Source: Diacronema lutheri
Taxonomy: Eukaryota; Haptophyta; Pavlovophyceae; Pavlovales; Pavlovaceae
Length of the DNA: 64,000 nucleotides
Assembly (NCBI GenBank): GCA_019448385.1
Contig: JAGTXO010000019.1
Coordinates: forward strand, 186,001-250,000
Direction: 5' to 3'
Shown here: positions 1-10,600 of the stretch, in pieces
Layout of the letters: each line of letters starts with the position of its first letter
Position numbering within the stretch: position 1 is the stretch's first letter
Made by a program: the position numbers and the translations under genes
Notes under the pieces: generated by a model
Seen by the model: only the letters and a program-made list of their open reading frames with translations
Database searches by the model: none
What the model was told of the DNA's origin: nothing

Positions 1-735
1 CGGCGGCGCGGCGCCAAAGGAGAAGGCGGGCGCGGCGGCGCCCATCGACGCCGGCTGGCCAAAGAGCAGCGGCGCGCCAGCCGCCGCACTTGACGGCACG
101 GCCCCCAGGCTGCCAAACAGCCCACCGCCGCCGACACCACCGCCGCCACCTGCGGGCGGCGCGCCGCTGCCGGCCGGCGGCGCGCCGAAGGAGAAGGCGG
201 CGCCGCCGCCGGTGGGCGCCTGCGCTGTCGACGGGGCGGGCGCACCAAAGAGGCCACCGCCACCACCGCCGCTGCTGCCGCCGCCAAAGCCGACGGCGGG
301 CGTGGTGGACGCGCTTCCGATTCCAAGGCCAGCGCCAAGCAGACCGCCGCTGCCCGCGGGCGCCGCGGGTGCTTGCGCGCCGCTCCCGCCACCAAAGGAG
401 GGGAATGGCGCGGCGCCTGCCGCACCCATAGGCGCGCCACCGCCAAAGCCAAAGCTGCCGCCCGCCGCGCCCGGCCCCGGCTGAGTCGCGGCGGCAGTGC
501 CGCCAAACAGAGCGCCGCCAGCGGGCGCCGCCGCTGCCCCTCCGCCGAGCGCGCCAAAGAGGCCACCGCCGCCGCCAGTGGCGGGCTGCGTGGTCGCGCC
601 ACCAAACAGCCCACCGACCGCCGGCGCGGCCGACGCCGCCGGCGGCGCGCCGAAGGAGAACGCGCCGGCCGCGCCGCCAAATGCGGGCGGCGCACCCGCG
701 GCGCCGCTTGTCGGCGGCGGGCCAAAGTTGAACAT
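1..735 (-). CDS. FG-repeat nucleoporin, N-terminal part (runs off the left edge)
   Basis: The frame opens with ATG at 735 (MFNFGPPP) and stays open for 245 codons to the window edge. It is spaced with FSFG (four copies), GLFG or LFG and single FG dipeptides in Gly/Ala/Pro/Ser/Thr-rich linkers almost without charged residues. This is the disordered FG domain that lines the nuclear pore channel and binds transport receptors. No folded domain is reached, so the subunit (Nup54/58/62 or Nup98 class) cannot be named. The start is supported because the FG pattern begins at the second residue and the sequence upstream loses it. The opposite strand is open only as Arg/Pro-rich shadow. Confidence 0.8.
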   Translation of the reverse strand, partial: MFNFGPPPTSGAAGAPPAFGGAAGAFSFGAPPAASAAPAVGGLFGGATTQPATGGGGGLFGALGGGAAAAPAGGALFGGTAAATQPGPGAAGGSFGFGGGAPMGAAGAAPFPSFGGGSGAQAPAAPAGSGGLLGAGLGIGSASTTPAVGFGGGSSGGGGGGLFGAPAPSTAQAPTGGGAAFSFGAPPAGSGAPPAGGGGGVGGGGLFGSLGAVPSSAAAGAPLLFGQPASMGAAAPAFSFGAAPP

Positions 736-957
736 GCGCGCGGGACGGGCGGGCGCAGGCGCGGGCGGGCTGCGCGCGCGCAAAGGCGCGCGCGTCACGC
801 AGCGGCGGCGCGCGGCGCGTGAGCTGCGCGTGCCATCGGCGCCGAGAGCCGCTCGCGCGAGGCCGCGCACACCGAGGCAGTATGGGGGCTCGCAAACGGC
901 GCGCAGTCGCGCGGCACGATGGCGGCGGACTTGGCGGGGCTGACCTAACCCCCGGGG

Positions 958-1688
958 GTGGCGAAAGCGGCGCACGGCGCGGTGCTCACGCTCGCGCTCC
1001 TCGCCGCGGCCGCACTGCGCGTGGGCCGCGCATTTGGCGCGCCGTACGTGCGCCACACGCCGCTCCACGCGACCACGCCCGCCGCGCACGTCGCCGCGTG
1101 GACTTTCGAAGAGCCGCACGCGCAAGGCTCGGCGACCGGCGCGCTGGCCGACGCGCGGACGCACGAGTTCACGCTCGGCGAACGCCGGGCGAGCAGCGCT
1201 GTGGATATTCACCCGCGCCCGTCCAGCGGCGAACGACAACCGCGCGCCGGACGCGTCGGCGCCGCCGTCGGCCGGCGACACGCCGGCCGCGCCGAGCGCG
1301 TGCGCGAAGGCGGGCGCGCTCGCGATCGCCATTTCCTGCCCGCACGCGCCGTGGGTGTACGGCCACGTCTACAACACCGCGCTTCCCTCGTTGTATTCCT
1401 TCCTGGCCCGGCCGGGCGCTGCGCGAGCCAAGCGCGCGGCGCTTGGCGCGCGGCGGTCGCGGCGCCGGGGGGGGGGGGGGGGGGGGGGGGCGCTCGGCGC
1501 TTGCACATGGCAGCGCTGCGGGCGGGAGCAACGCCTCGAGGGACGCGCGCGGCTGCGCGCGCGACGGGCGCGACGTGCACGGAGCGGCGGTCGGCGACGG
1601 CGACGGCGGCGGCGGTGGCGCGGCGGGCCGCGAGACGGAGGCGGGCACGTCGACGTGGACGATCCCGCTGCCGCCGAACAAGCTTTAA
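958..1688 (+). pseudogene. Unresolved plus-strand gene with secretory or plastid-type N-terminus, frame broken twice
   Basis: Three successive stretches read like ordinary protein but lie in three different frames. About 958-1230 gives a hydrophobic signal-like segment (VLTLALLAAAAL) followed by GRAFGAP and a balanced region with WTFEEPH. About 1226-1425 gives ALAIAISC, HAPWVYGHVYN and LPSLYSF. About 1600-1688 ends TSTWTIPLPPNKL and TAA. Either short introns, one frameshift near 1230 and a frame change across the G-run at 1470-1490, or decay would explain this. No in-frame ATG precedes it; the first candidate codon is GTG at 958. The A-F-G after the signal resembles a plastid presequence. Function unknown. 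Confidence 0.35.
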
Positions 1689-1712
1689 AGCTCATTCACC
1701 CGCACGAGCTTT
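1687..1712. other. Short hairpin between convergent gene ends
   Basis: A 7-bp perfect inverted repeat (AAAGCTC / GAGCTTT) with a 12-base loop overlaps the stop of the plus-strand gene and lies 63 bases beyond the stop of the minus-strand glycosyltransferase. It could mark a 3' end, but that role is only inferred from position. Confidence 0.3.
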
Positions 1713-1774
1713 GGGGGGGAGATTCACTCCCTGGCTCCCTGACTGTGGTGACCAGTCGTGTTCCGCTCCCGCCC

Positions 1775-3827
1775 TCACGCCCGGGCCCCGGCCCCGCTCT
1801 CGCCCGCAGCCGCCGCGCTCTCGCCCGCAGCCGGCCGTAGCCGCAGCTGCGCGCAGAGGCTCGTCCGGTTCATCCCGTCCTGGAACTGGAAGGGTCGTAA
1901 CGTCTCGGCCCACATGCCGCGCGAGTCGTAACCCGCGATCGCCTCCGCCGCGCGCAGCTCCGTGCGCGACGCGCGCGCGAGCAGCCGCGCGCGCGCGTCG
2001 GCGGAACACTCGGCCGTCTCGCGCGAGCGGGCGGCGCACGCGAGCGCGACGCGGCGCTCCGCATCGGCGCCGTGCGCTTCAGCCCTGCCGCGCGCGTCCG
2101 CTGCGTCTTGAGCGACGTGGTCGGCGCGCGGGAAGGACGCGCGCACCGCGCGCTCGGCCTCGCGCCAGTACCGCACGCGGCGCGAGAGCTCGACGTGCGA
2201 ATTGTCGCGCAGTGAGTAGGGCCACGCCGGGTCGCACTTTCTCTGAAAGATCTTTTCAAAGTCGTGGTAATACCGGAATTCCGGACGCGCCGCCGAGTCC
2301 GGCTCGGCTTCTGCGCCGGGCGTGAGGAGGCAGGCGAGGTCGCCGCCAACCTGCGCTCGTCGCGGTGTGCGGGAATGCGCCGCGCGCCGCGCGCCGCGCC
2401 GCGGGTGGGCGCGCCGTGCGTGACAGCGGGCAAGCGGGGAGGGCGGGGTGGGGGGGGGGGGGGGGAGGGGGGAGGGAAGGGGGGCTGGGGGGGCATGGGC
2501 GCACGCACGCGGCGCGTCGGCGCGCCGCTGTCGCCCGTCCATGCCACGCACATGAATGGCACACGAACAGAGTGGGGGTTTGGGGGAAGGAGTGGGGGTT
2601 TGGGGGAAGGGGGGAAGGAGCACAGAGTGGGGGGTTGGGGCAAAAGGGCAGGGGGGGGGAGGGGGGGGGGAGGGGGGGGGGGCTTGAGGTGTGGCGGCGC
2701 GCTTGGGAGCTAGCATGTCTACGGGCAAGGCGCTGCCCACTGGCTGGCGCGCAACGCGGCGTGGACGGGCCAGCGACGGCTAGCGAGCGAGGGCCCCGGC
2801 GGTCGAGCGGGGCTCACCTGGTGCTTCGCGTGCGTGAGGTGAAACCACATCCCCTGGTCCATCATCGCGCCGTGGTACCGCCACGAGCCGCCTCGAATCG
2901 CCGCCGAGCCACGCGGGTGCACCCACACTGGATCGTTTGCCGGCACTGTGTCGCGCGGCGGCCCGCGCAGCTCCCAACCTAGCGCGCCGTCGAACACGCG
3001 CCCGGGCCGCGGATCGCGCGTCAGGATGGCGAGCGCGTCCGGGTAAAGCCGCGTAGACGGTCTGATGAGGACCATGCCGCCGTTGATCGGGCTCGCAACA
3101 TCCGGACGTCCGGCGAGGCGCCAGTTGGACTCGCGCATCGCGCGCAGCGCGCCGAGCCACGCGCCGATCGAGCGGTCCGGCCGCGCCTGCAGCAGCGGCG
3201 GGAAGAAGTCGACGTCAAGGTCCCTGCGCGCGCGCGCGACAACGCGCGCGAAGGCCGCGCGGCGTGCGCGCGCCGAGCGTCGCCGGCCGCGCGGTGTGCG
3301 CACGCCGCGCGGCCGCGTCCTGCGCACCCGCGCGACGGAGCGCGCGCATGTCCATCGGAGCGCGCGAATTCCTCCCGCGCGCTCGCGTCCCGCCACGCTC
3401 CCCACTCGCGCGAGCGCGTCGCGCGCCGCGCGCCCTCGCGCGCCGCGCGCCCGCGCGCGCCGCGCGCCCCTCACCAGAAGAGCGTGAAGTCGACGTCGGT
3501 GCGCGCGAGCGCGAGCAGCTTGTAGAGCGAGCGCACCATCGGTCGGTACTTGCCGAGCGTGCCGTGATAGGCGCGCACGGCGGCGGCGAGCTCGTGCGGC
3601 ACAACGGCGTGCGTGCGCACGCGCGTGCCACGCGGCGTCACGCGCTCGCCGGGTATGCTGCAGTTGCCGTAGATGTCAACGACGACGTCGCGGCCGGACG
3701 CGGCGCGGAGCGCCGCGGCGAACGCGTCGGCGCGCGCACGCCAGAGGAAGGCGGGGCACATATACTTGACGCAGTGGTCGTAGTAGAGGATGAGCGCCAC
3801 GCTGAGCAGCGCTCGGCCCACCGCCAT
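1775..3827 (-). CDS. Type II membrane glycosyltransferase with DxD motif
   Basis: Three exons in transcript order, 3827-3475, 3223-2818 and 2350-1775, encode 444 residues; phases agree and introns are GTGAG..CAG. The N-terminus (MAVGRALLSVALILYYDH) is a signal-anchor, as in Golgi transferases. Splicing across 3475/3223 restores DVDFTLFWDLDVDFFP, whose DLDVD is the metal and nucleotide-sugar binding DxD motif. NGGMVLIRPSTRLYPDAL matches the NxGxMxxxPS segment of GT8/glycogenin-like enzymes, and a later HGAMMDQGMWFHL segment resembles their acceptor region. The C-terminus is Arg/Ala-rich. The start was chosen because the anchor begins there; an in-frame ATG 44 codons upstream would add a basic tail. 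Exact sugar and acceptor are unknown. Confidence 0.75.
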
Positions 3828-3986
3828 CCGACGATGACCACGACGCACGCTCAAGTCGGTTCGAGGTGGACGGCCATCGGCTGCGCAACCGTGTCGTTGT
3901 ACCGAAGGCACTCGGCACTCATCCGTCTGACTCATCAGTGAACGTTCGTACGAAGGCATACGTAACCGCGTCTGAGATTTTAACCG

Positions 3987-4279
3987 TCACTCGTGAGGCG
4001 AAGGCTGCGTGCTCCGCACGACCCCGCCCGCCCCCTCCATGTTGTCAAACTGGACGAGATTACACAGCGTCTTCCAGTGCTCGCGCTCGTCGTCGCGCAC
4101 GTTGACGAACACGTCGTACCTGGCCGGCGCGGGCGGACAGTGGCGCACAGTCAGGCCACGTGCGGACAATCTGCCAGCGGGTGTACGACAGCCCGATTGT
4201 CCGCCCGTCGCGCACCAAAAGTGTTTGCGCGCGTGCGTACGTGGGGTGGTGGGTGGTGCCGCGCGCGCGCGCGCGCGCG

Positions 4280-4320
<41 letters not shown>

Positions 4321-4603
4321 CTTGCGCGGCACGGTGGCGCGGCGCTGGTGCGGGGCGCCGTGCGGGCGGTGCGTCGAGCGCGCGCACAGTGACCGAAGCG
4401 TTGGGCGTTGCCGCGGGCACTCTGAGCCAAGCTCAACGCCGCCATCGCCCTCGGCCGTCTGGGACAGCGCAGCCGTGTCTGAGACGGTGCAGAAAAGGTC
4501 GAACAGAAAAGGGTTGTCGTCCTCGTAATACTTTTTGGCGATGGGCGGCACGGGCGCGGCGCGGAGGGCGGCCTCGTGCTCGCGCAGGTATTTGTCGTAG
4601 CTG

Positions 4604-4634
<31 letters not shown>

Positions 4635-7600
4635 GGGGGGGGGGGGTGGGGCAGGTTTAAGGGGGGCGGAGGGTGAGACGTGTGACTTCCGCGGATGGGT
4701 GGGTAAGTGTGTGCGGGTGGTGGGTGGGCAAGGCTGGTCGCGCACGGCAGATGGGTCAACAATGGCGCAGGGCAGAGCCACGGCAGGTGGGTCAACAATG
4801 GCGCAGGGCAGAGGCAAGGAAGGTGGGTCAACAATGGCGCAGGGCAGAGCCATGGAAGGTGGGTCATCAATGGCGCAGGGCAGAGGCAAGGAAGGTGGGT
4901 CAACAATGGCGCAGGGCAGAGCCATGGCAGGTGGATCAACAATGGCGCAGGGCAGAGGCAAGGAAGGTGGGTCAACAATGGCGCAGGGCAGAGCCATGGC
5001 AGGTGGGTCAACAATGGCGCAGGGCAGAGCCATGGCAGGTGGGTCAACAATGGCGCAGGGCAGAGGCATGGCAGGTGGGTCAACAATGGCGCAGGGCAGA
5101 GCCATGGCAGGTGGGTCAACAATGGCGCAGGGCAGAGCCATGGCAGGTGGGTCAACAATGGCGCAGGGCAGAGCCATGGCAGGTGGGTCAACAATGGCGC
5201 AGGGCAGAGGCAAGGAAAGTGGGTCAACAATGGCGCAGGGCAGAGCCATGGCAGGTGGGTCAACAATGGCGCAGGGCAGAGGCATGGCAGGTGGGTCAAC
5301 AATGGCGCAGGGCAGAGCCATGGCAGGTGGGTCAACAATGGCGCAGGGCAGAGCCACGGCAGGTGGGTCAACAATGGCGCAGGGCAGAGGCAAGGAAGGT
5401 GGGTCAACAATGGCGCAGGGCAGAGGCAAGGAAGGTGGGTCAACAATGGCGCAGGGCAGAGGCATGGCAGGTGGGTCAACAATGGCGCAGGGCAGAGCCA
5501 TGGCAGGTGGGTCAACAATGGCGCAGGGCAGAGGCAAGGAAGGTGGGTCAACAATGGCGCAGGGCAGAGCCATGGCAGGTGGGTCAACAATGGCGCAGGG
5601 CAGAGGCAAGGAAGGTGGGTCAACAATGGCGCAGGGCAGAGGCATGGCAGGTGGGCCAACAATGGCGCAGGGCAGAGCCATGGCAGGTGGGTCAACAATG
5701 AAGCAGGGCAGAGCCATGGCAGGTGGGTCATCAATGGCGCAGGGCAGAGGCAAGGAAGGTGGGTCAACAATGGCGCAGGGCAGAGCCATGGCAGGTGGGT
5801 CCACAATGGCGCAGGGCAGAGGCAAGGAAGGTGGGTCAACAATGGCGCAGGGCAGAGGCAAGGAAGGTGGGTCAACAATGGCGCAGGGCAGAGCCATGGC
5901 AGGTGGGTCAACAATGGCGCAGGGCAGGGGCAAGGAAGGTGGGTCAACAATGGCGCAGGGCAGAGCCATGGCAGGTGGGTCAACAATGGCGCAGGGCAGA
6001 GGCATGGCAGGTGGGTCAACAATGGCGCAGGGCAGAGGCATGGCAGGTGGGTCAACAATGGCGCAGGGCAGAGGCAAGGAAGGTGGGTCAACAATGGCGC
6101 AGGGCAGAGCCATTGCAGGTGGGTCAACAATGGCGCAGGGCAGAGGCAAGGAAGGTGGGTCAACAATGGCGCAGGGCAGAGCCATGGCAGGTGGGTCAAC
6201 AATGGCGCAGGGCAGGGGCAAGGAAGGTGGGTCAACAATGGCGCAGGGCAGAGGCATGGCAGGTGGGTCAACAATGGCGCAGGGCAGAGGCATGGCAGGT
6301 GGGTCAACAATGGCGCAGGGCAGAGGCAAGGAAGGTGGGTCAACAATGGCGCAGGGCAGAGGCATGGCAGGTGGGTCAACAATGGCGCAGGGCAGAGGCA
6401 TGGCAGGTGGGTCAACAATGGCGCAGGGCAGAGCCATGGCAGGTGGGTCAACAATGGCGCAGGGCAGAGCCATGGCAGGTGGGTCAACAATGGCGCAGGG
6501 CAGAGGCATGGCAGGTGGGTCAACAATGGCGCAGGGCAGAGGCAAGGAAGGTGGGTCAACAATGGCGCAGGGCAGAGCCATGGCAGGTGGGTCAACAATG
6601 GCGCAGGGCAGAGGCATGGCAGGTGGGTCATCAATGGCGCAGGGCAGAGGCAAGGCAGGTGGGTCAACAATGGCGCAGGGCAGAGGCATGGCAGGTGGGT
6701 CAACAATGGCGCAGGGCAGAGGCAAGGAAGGTGGGTCAACAATGGCGCAGGGCAGAGCCATGGCAGGTGGGTCAACAATGGCGCAGGGCAGAGGCAAGGA
6801 AGGTGGGTCAACAATGGCGCAGGGCAGAGGCAAGGAAGGTGGGTCAACAATGGCGCAGGGCAGAGGCATGGCAGGTGGGTCAACAATGGCGCAGGGCAGA
6901 GCCATGGCAGGTGGATCAACAATGGCGCAGGGCAGAGCCATGGCAGGTGGGTAAACAATAGCGCAGGGCAGAGCCATGGCAGGTGGGTCAACAATGGCGC
7001 AGGGCAGAGGCAAGGAAGGTGGGTCAACAATGGCGCAGGGCAGAGGCAAGGAAGGTGGGTCAACAATGGCGCAGGGCAGAGGCATGGCAGGTGGGTCAAC
7101 AATGGCGCAGGGCAGAGGCAAGGAAGGTGGGTCAACAATGGCGCAGGGCAGAGCCATGGCAGGTGGGTCAACGATGGCGCAGGGCAGAGGCAAGGCAGGT
7201 GGGTCATTAATGGCGCAGGGCAGAGCCATGGCAGGTGGGTCATCAATGGCGCAGGGCAGAGGCAAGGAAGGTGGGTCAGCAATGGCGCAGGGCAGAGCCA
7301 TGGCAGGTGGGTCAACAATGGCGCAGGGCAGAGCCAAGGCAGGTGGGTCAACAATGGCGCAGGGCAGAGGCAAGGAAGGTGGGTCAACAATGGCGCAGGG
7401 CAGAGCCATGGCAGGTGGGTCAACAATGGCGCAGGGCAGAGGCAAGGAAGGTGGGTCAACAATGGCGCAGGGCAGAGCCATGGCAGGTGGGTCAACAATG
7501 GCGCAGGGCAGAGGCAAGGAAGGTGGGTCAACAATGGCGCAGGGCAGAGGCATGGCAGGTGGGTCAACAATGGCGCAGGGCAGAGGCATGGCAGGTGGGT

Positions 7601-10600
7601 CAACAATGGCGCAGGGCAGAGGCAAGGAAGGTGGGTCAACAATGGCGCAGGGCAGAGGCAAGGCAGGTGGGTCAACAATGGCGCAGGGCAGAGCCACGGC
7701 AGGTGGGTCAACAATGGCGCAGGGCAGAGCCATGGCAGGTGGGTCAACAATGGCGCAGGGCAGAGCCATGGAAGGTGGGTCAACAATGGCGCAGGGCAGA
7801 GCCATGGCAGGTGGGTCAACAATGGCGCAGGGCAGAGGCAAGGAAGGTGGGTCAACAATGGCGCAGGGCAGAGGCAAGGAATGTGGGTCAACAATGGCGC
7901 AGGGCAGAGGCAAGGAAGGTGGGTCAACAATGGCGCAGGGCAGAGCCATGGCAGGTGGGTCAACAATGGCGCAGGGCAGAGGCATGGCAGGTGGGTCAAC
8001 AATGGCGCAGGGCAGAGCCATGGCAGGTGGGTCAACAATGGCGCAGGGCAGGGGCAAGGAAGGTGGGTCAACAATGGCGCAGGGCAGAGCCATGGAAGGT
8101 GGGTCAACAATGGCGCAGGGCAGAGCCATGGCAGGTGGGTCAACAATGGCGCAGGGCAGAGGCAAGGAAGGTGGGTCAACAATGGCGCAGGGCAGAGCCA
8201 TGGCAGGTGGGTCAACAATGGCGCAGGGCAGAGGCAAGGAAGGTGGGTCAACAATGGCGCAGGGCAGAGCCATGGCAGGTGGGTCAACAATGGCGCAGGG
8301 CAGAGCCATGGAAGGTGGGTCAACAATGGCGCAGGGCAGAGCCATGGCAGGTGGGTCAACAATGGCGCAGGGCAGAGGCAAGGAAGGTGGGTCAACAATG
8401 GCGCAGGGCAGAGCCATGGCAGGTGGGTCAACAATGGCGCAGGGCAGAGGCAAGGAAGGTGGGTCAACAATGGCGCAGGGCAGAGGCAAGGAAGGTGGAT
8501 CAACAATGGCGCAGGGCAGAGCCACGGCAGAGGCAAGGAAGGGCAGGTTGCAGGAGGCGCGGGCAGAGGCAAGGAAGGGCAGGTTGCAGGAGGCGCGGGC
8601 AGAGGCAAGGAAGGGCAGGTTGCAGGAGGCGCGGGCGGAGGCAAGGAAGGGCAGGTTGCAGGAGGCGCGGGCAGAGGCAAGGAAGGGCAGGTTGCAGGAG
8701 GCGCGGGCGGAGGCAAGGAAGGGCAGGTTGCAGGAGGCGCGGGCAGAGGCAAGGAAGGGCAGGTTGCAGGAGGCGCGGGCAGAGGCAAGGAAGGGCAGGT
8801 TGCAGGAGGCGCGGGCAGAGGCAAGGAAGGGCAGGTTGCAGGAGGTGCGGGCAGAGGCAAGGAAGGGCAGGTTGCAGGAGGCGCGGGCGGAGGCAAGGAA
8901 GGGCAGGTTGGAGGAGGCGCGGGCAGAGGCTAGGAAGGGCAGGTTGCAGGAGGCGCGGGCAGAGGCAAGGAAGGGCAGGTTGCAGGAGGCGCGGGCGGAG
9001 GCAAGGAAGGGCAGGTTGCAGGAGGTGCGGGCGGAGGCAAGGAAGGGCAGGTTGCAGGAGGCGCGGGCGGAGGCAAGGAAGGGCAGGTTGCAGGCGGCGC
9101 GGGCGGAGGCAAAGAAGGGCAGGTTGCAGGAGGCGCGGGCAGAGGCAAGGAAGGGCAGGTTGCAGGAGGCGCGGGCAGAGGCAAGGAAGGGCAGGTTGCA
9201 GGAGGCGCGGGCGGAGGCAAGGAAGGGCAGGTTGCAGGAGGTGCGGGCGGAGGCAAGGAAGGGCAGGTTGCAGGAGGCGCGGGCAGAGGCAAGGAAGGGC
9301 AGGTTGCAGGAGGCGCGGGCAGAGGCAAGGAAGGGCAGGTTGCAGGAGGCGCGGGCGGAGGCAAGGAAGGGCAGGTTGCAGGAGGCGCGGGCAGAGGCAA
9401 GGAAGGGCAGGTTGCAGGAGGCGCGGGCGGAGGCAAGGAAGGGCAGGTTGCAGGAGGCGCGGGCAGAGGCAAGGAAGGGCAGGTTGCAGGAGGCGCGGGC
9501 GGAGGCAAGGAAGGGCAGGTTGCAGGAGGCGCGGGCAGAGGCAAGGAAGGGCAGGTTGCAGGAGGCGCGGGCAGAGGCAAGGAAGGGCAGGTTGCAGGAG
9601 GCGCGGGCAGAGGCAAGGAAGGGCAGGTTGCAGGAGGTGCGGGCAGAGGCAAGGAAGGGCAGGTTGCAGGAGGCGCGGGCAGAGGCAAGGAAGGGCAGGT
9701 TGCAGGAGGCGCGGGCAGAGGCAAGGAAGGGCAGGTTGCAGGAGGCGCGGGCGGAGGCAAGGAAGGGCAGGTTGCAGGAGGCGCGGGCGGAGGCAAGGAA
9801 GGGCAGGTTGCAGGAGGTGCGGGCGGAGGCAAGGAAGGGCAGGTTGCAGGAGGCGCGGGCAGAGGCAAGGAAGGGCAGGTTGCAGGAGGCGCGGGCGGAG
9901 GCAAGGAAGGGCAGGTTGCAGGAGGCGCGGGCAGAGGCAAGGAAGGGCAGGTTGCAGGAGGCGCGGGCAGAGGCAAGGAAGGGCAGGTTGCAGGAGGCGC
10001 GGGCGGAGGCAAGGAAGGGCAGGTTGCAGGAGGTGCGGGCAGAGGCAAGGAAGGGCAGGTTGCAGGAGGCGCGGGCAGAGGCAAGGAAGGGCAGGTTGCA
10101 GGAGGCGCGGGCGGAGGCAAGGAAGGGCAGGTTGCAGGAGGTGCGGGCAGAGGCAAGGAAGGGCAGGTTGCAGGAGGCGCGGGCAGAGGCAAGGAAGGGC
10201 AGGTTGCAGGAGGCGCGGGCGGAGGCAAGGAAGGGCAGGTTGCAGGAGGTGCGGGCAGAGGCAAGGAAGGGCAGGTTGCAGGAGGCGCGGGCAGAGGCAA
10301 GGAAGGGCAGGTTGCAGGAGGCGCGGGCGGAGGCAAGGAAGGGCAGGTTGCAGGAGGCGCGGGCAGAGGCAAGGAAGGGCAGGTTGCAGGAGGTGCGGGC
10401 AGAGGCAAGGAAGGGCAGGTTGCAGGAGGTGCGGGCAGAGGCAAGGAAGGGCAGGTTGCAGGCGGCGCGGGCAGAGGCAAGGAAGGGCAGGTTGCAGGAG
10501 GCGCGGGCAGAGGCAAGGAAGGGCAGGTTGCAGGAGGCGCGGGCAGAGGCAAGGAAGGGCAGGTTGCAGGAGGCGCGGGCAGAGGCAAGGAAGGGCTGGT

